Positions 26,832 to 27,060 of a DNA stretch of 27,060 bases are shown here, in pieces (within the stretch, counting starts at the first letter, position 1; every line of letters starts with the position of its first letter). Source of the DNA: a virus. Location of the stretch: positions 1-27,060 of the IMG/VR virus record IMGVR_UViG_3300027906_000119; one strand, 5' to 3'. The notes beneath the pieces are model-generated. The model was not told where the DNA came from. It did not search any database and saw only the letters and a list, made by a program, of their open reading frames with translations. The translations under genes were made by a program, and so were the position numbers.

Positions 26832-27060
26832 ATGAATTTATACGAACAATTAAAACCAGAGATCAAGGCTATACTATGTAAAGAAGCTGAAACTTATGAA
26901 GCGTGCATAGAATGTATCTTTGAAGAGCTCAAAACCAAAACCAGATATACTCAACTGACTATAGATTCTGTTAGAACTTTGCATACTTTTGCAAATCTAC
27001 ACAGTTATCAATTAACCTCTTCTGAGGTATTATTCGGTGATCATATCTTTAATACTAAAT
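26832..27060 (+). CDS. Unknown protein, C-terminus cut by window edge
   Basis: ATG 26832 opens a frame still open at 27060 (76 codons visible): MNLYEQLKPEIKAILCKEAE, then TYEACIECIFEELKTKTRYT, and QLTIDSVRTLHTFANLHSYQ. Helical, with cysteines at 16, 25 and 28 (a CIEC pair that could bind metal). It starts one base after the previous stop. Family not recognised. Confidence 0.62.
   Translation, partial: MNLYEQLKPEIKAILCKEAETYEACIECIFEELKTKTRYTQLTIDSVRTLHTFANLHSYQLTSSEVLFGDHIFNTK

Noticed and set aside
1-27060. CRISPR array, insertion sequence or integrase/attachment site
   Set aside because: No regularly spaced repeats with unique spacers, no transposase or recombinase and no paired attachment repeats were seen.

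Overview
This window is a piece of a tailed dsDNA bacteriophage genome. It carries, in order on the minus strand, a large terminase, a portal protein and a scaffold-like protein, plus an amidase endolysin, holin/spanin-type genes and tail or spike-like virion proteins. It has no rRNA, metabolic operons or integrase. The DNA is AT-rich. Start codons are preceded by A/T-rich leaders rather than GGAGG-type ribosome sites, which is typical of Bacteroidota (flavobacterial) hosts. The terminase and portal resemble, from memory, those of Bacteroidota podoviruses including crAss-like phages. That placement is inference and no search was run.

Layout. Positions 1-20628 form one minus-strand late block read right to left: a small basic protein, a 1207-residue cysteine-rich repeat protein, a GroEL/GroES pair, a series of small, often charged or disordered proteins, an amidase endolysin, small membrane proteins, a lysis-like cluster (signal-peptide protein, two-helix holin-like protein, lipobox plus C-terminal helix spanin-like protein), virion surface proteins, a tandem Cpn10-like protein, a TerS-position protein, TerL, portal, and a scaffold-like protein cut by the left edge. 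The major capsid gene probably lies just beyond that edge. Many genes overlap by ATGA or start immediately after the previous stop, so they are probably translationally coupled.

Positions 20629-21200 are a divergent intergenic region. It holds dyads, an extreme C/T-rich tract (G-rich on the minus strand) and four iteron-like copies of a TCACAT-n-GTTTGTCTTTGTC repeat. It is the best candidate for the control region or replication origin.

Positions 21201-27060 form a plus-strand block of about two dozen very small genes, mostly unrecognised and probably early. It is punctuated by seven copies of a bipartite motif, ACAA(TG/AC)T(A/G)AATACGA - exactly 9 nt - GATAATA, which look like phage-specific promoters. 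The first four copies (ATGT type) sit 31-56 nt before start codons, and the last three (AACT type) only 3-14 nt before. Two paralogous genes, each preceded by a motif and followed by a structured non-coding stretch, and two tRNA-like folds add to this block.
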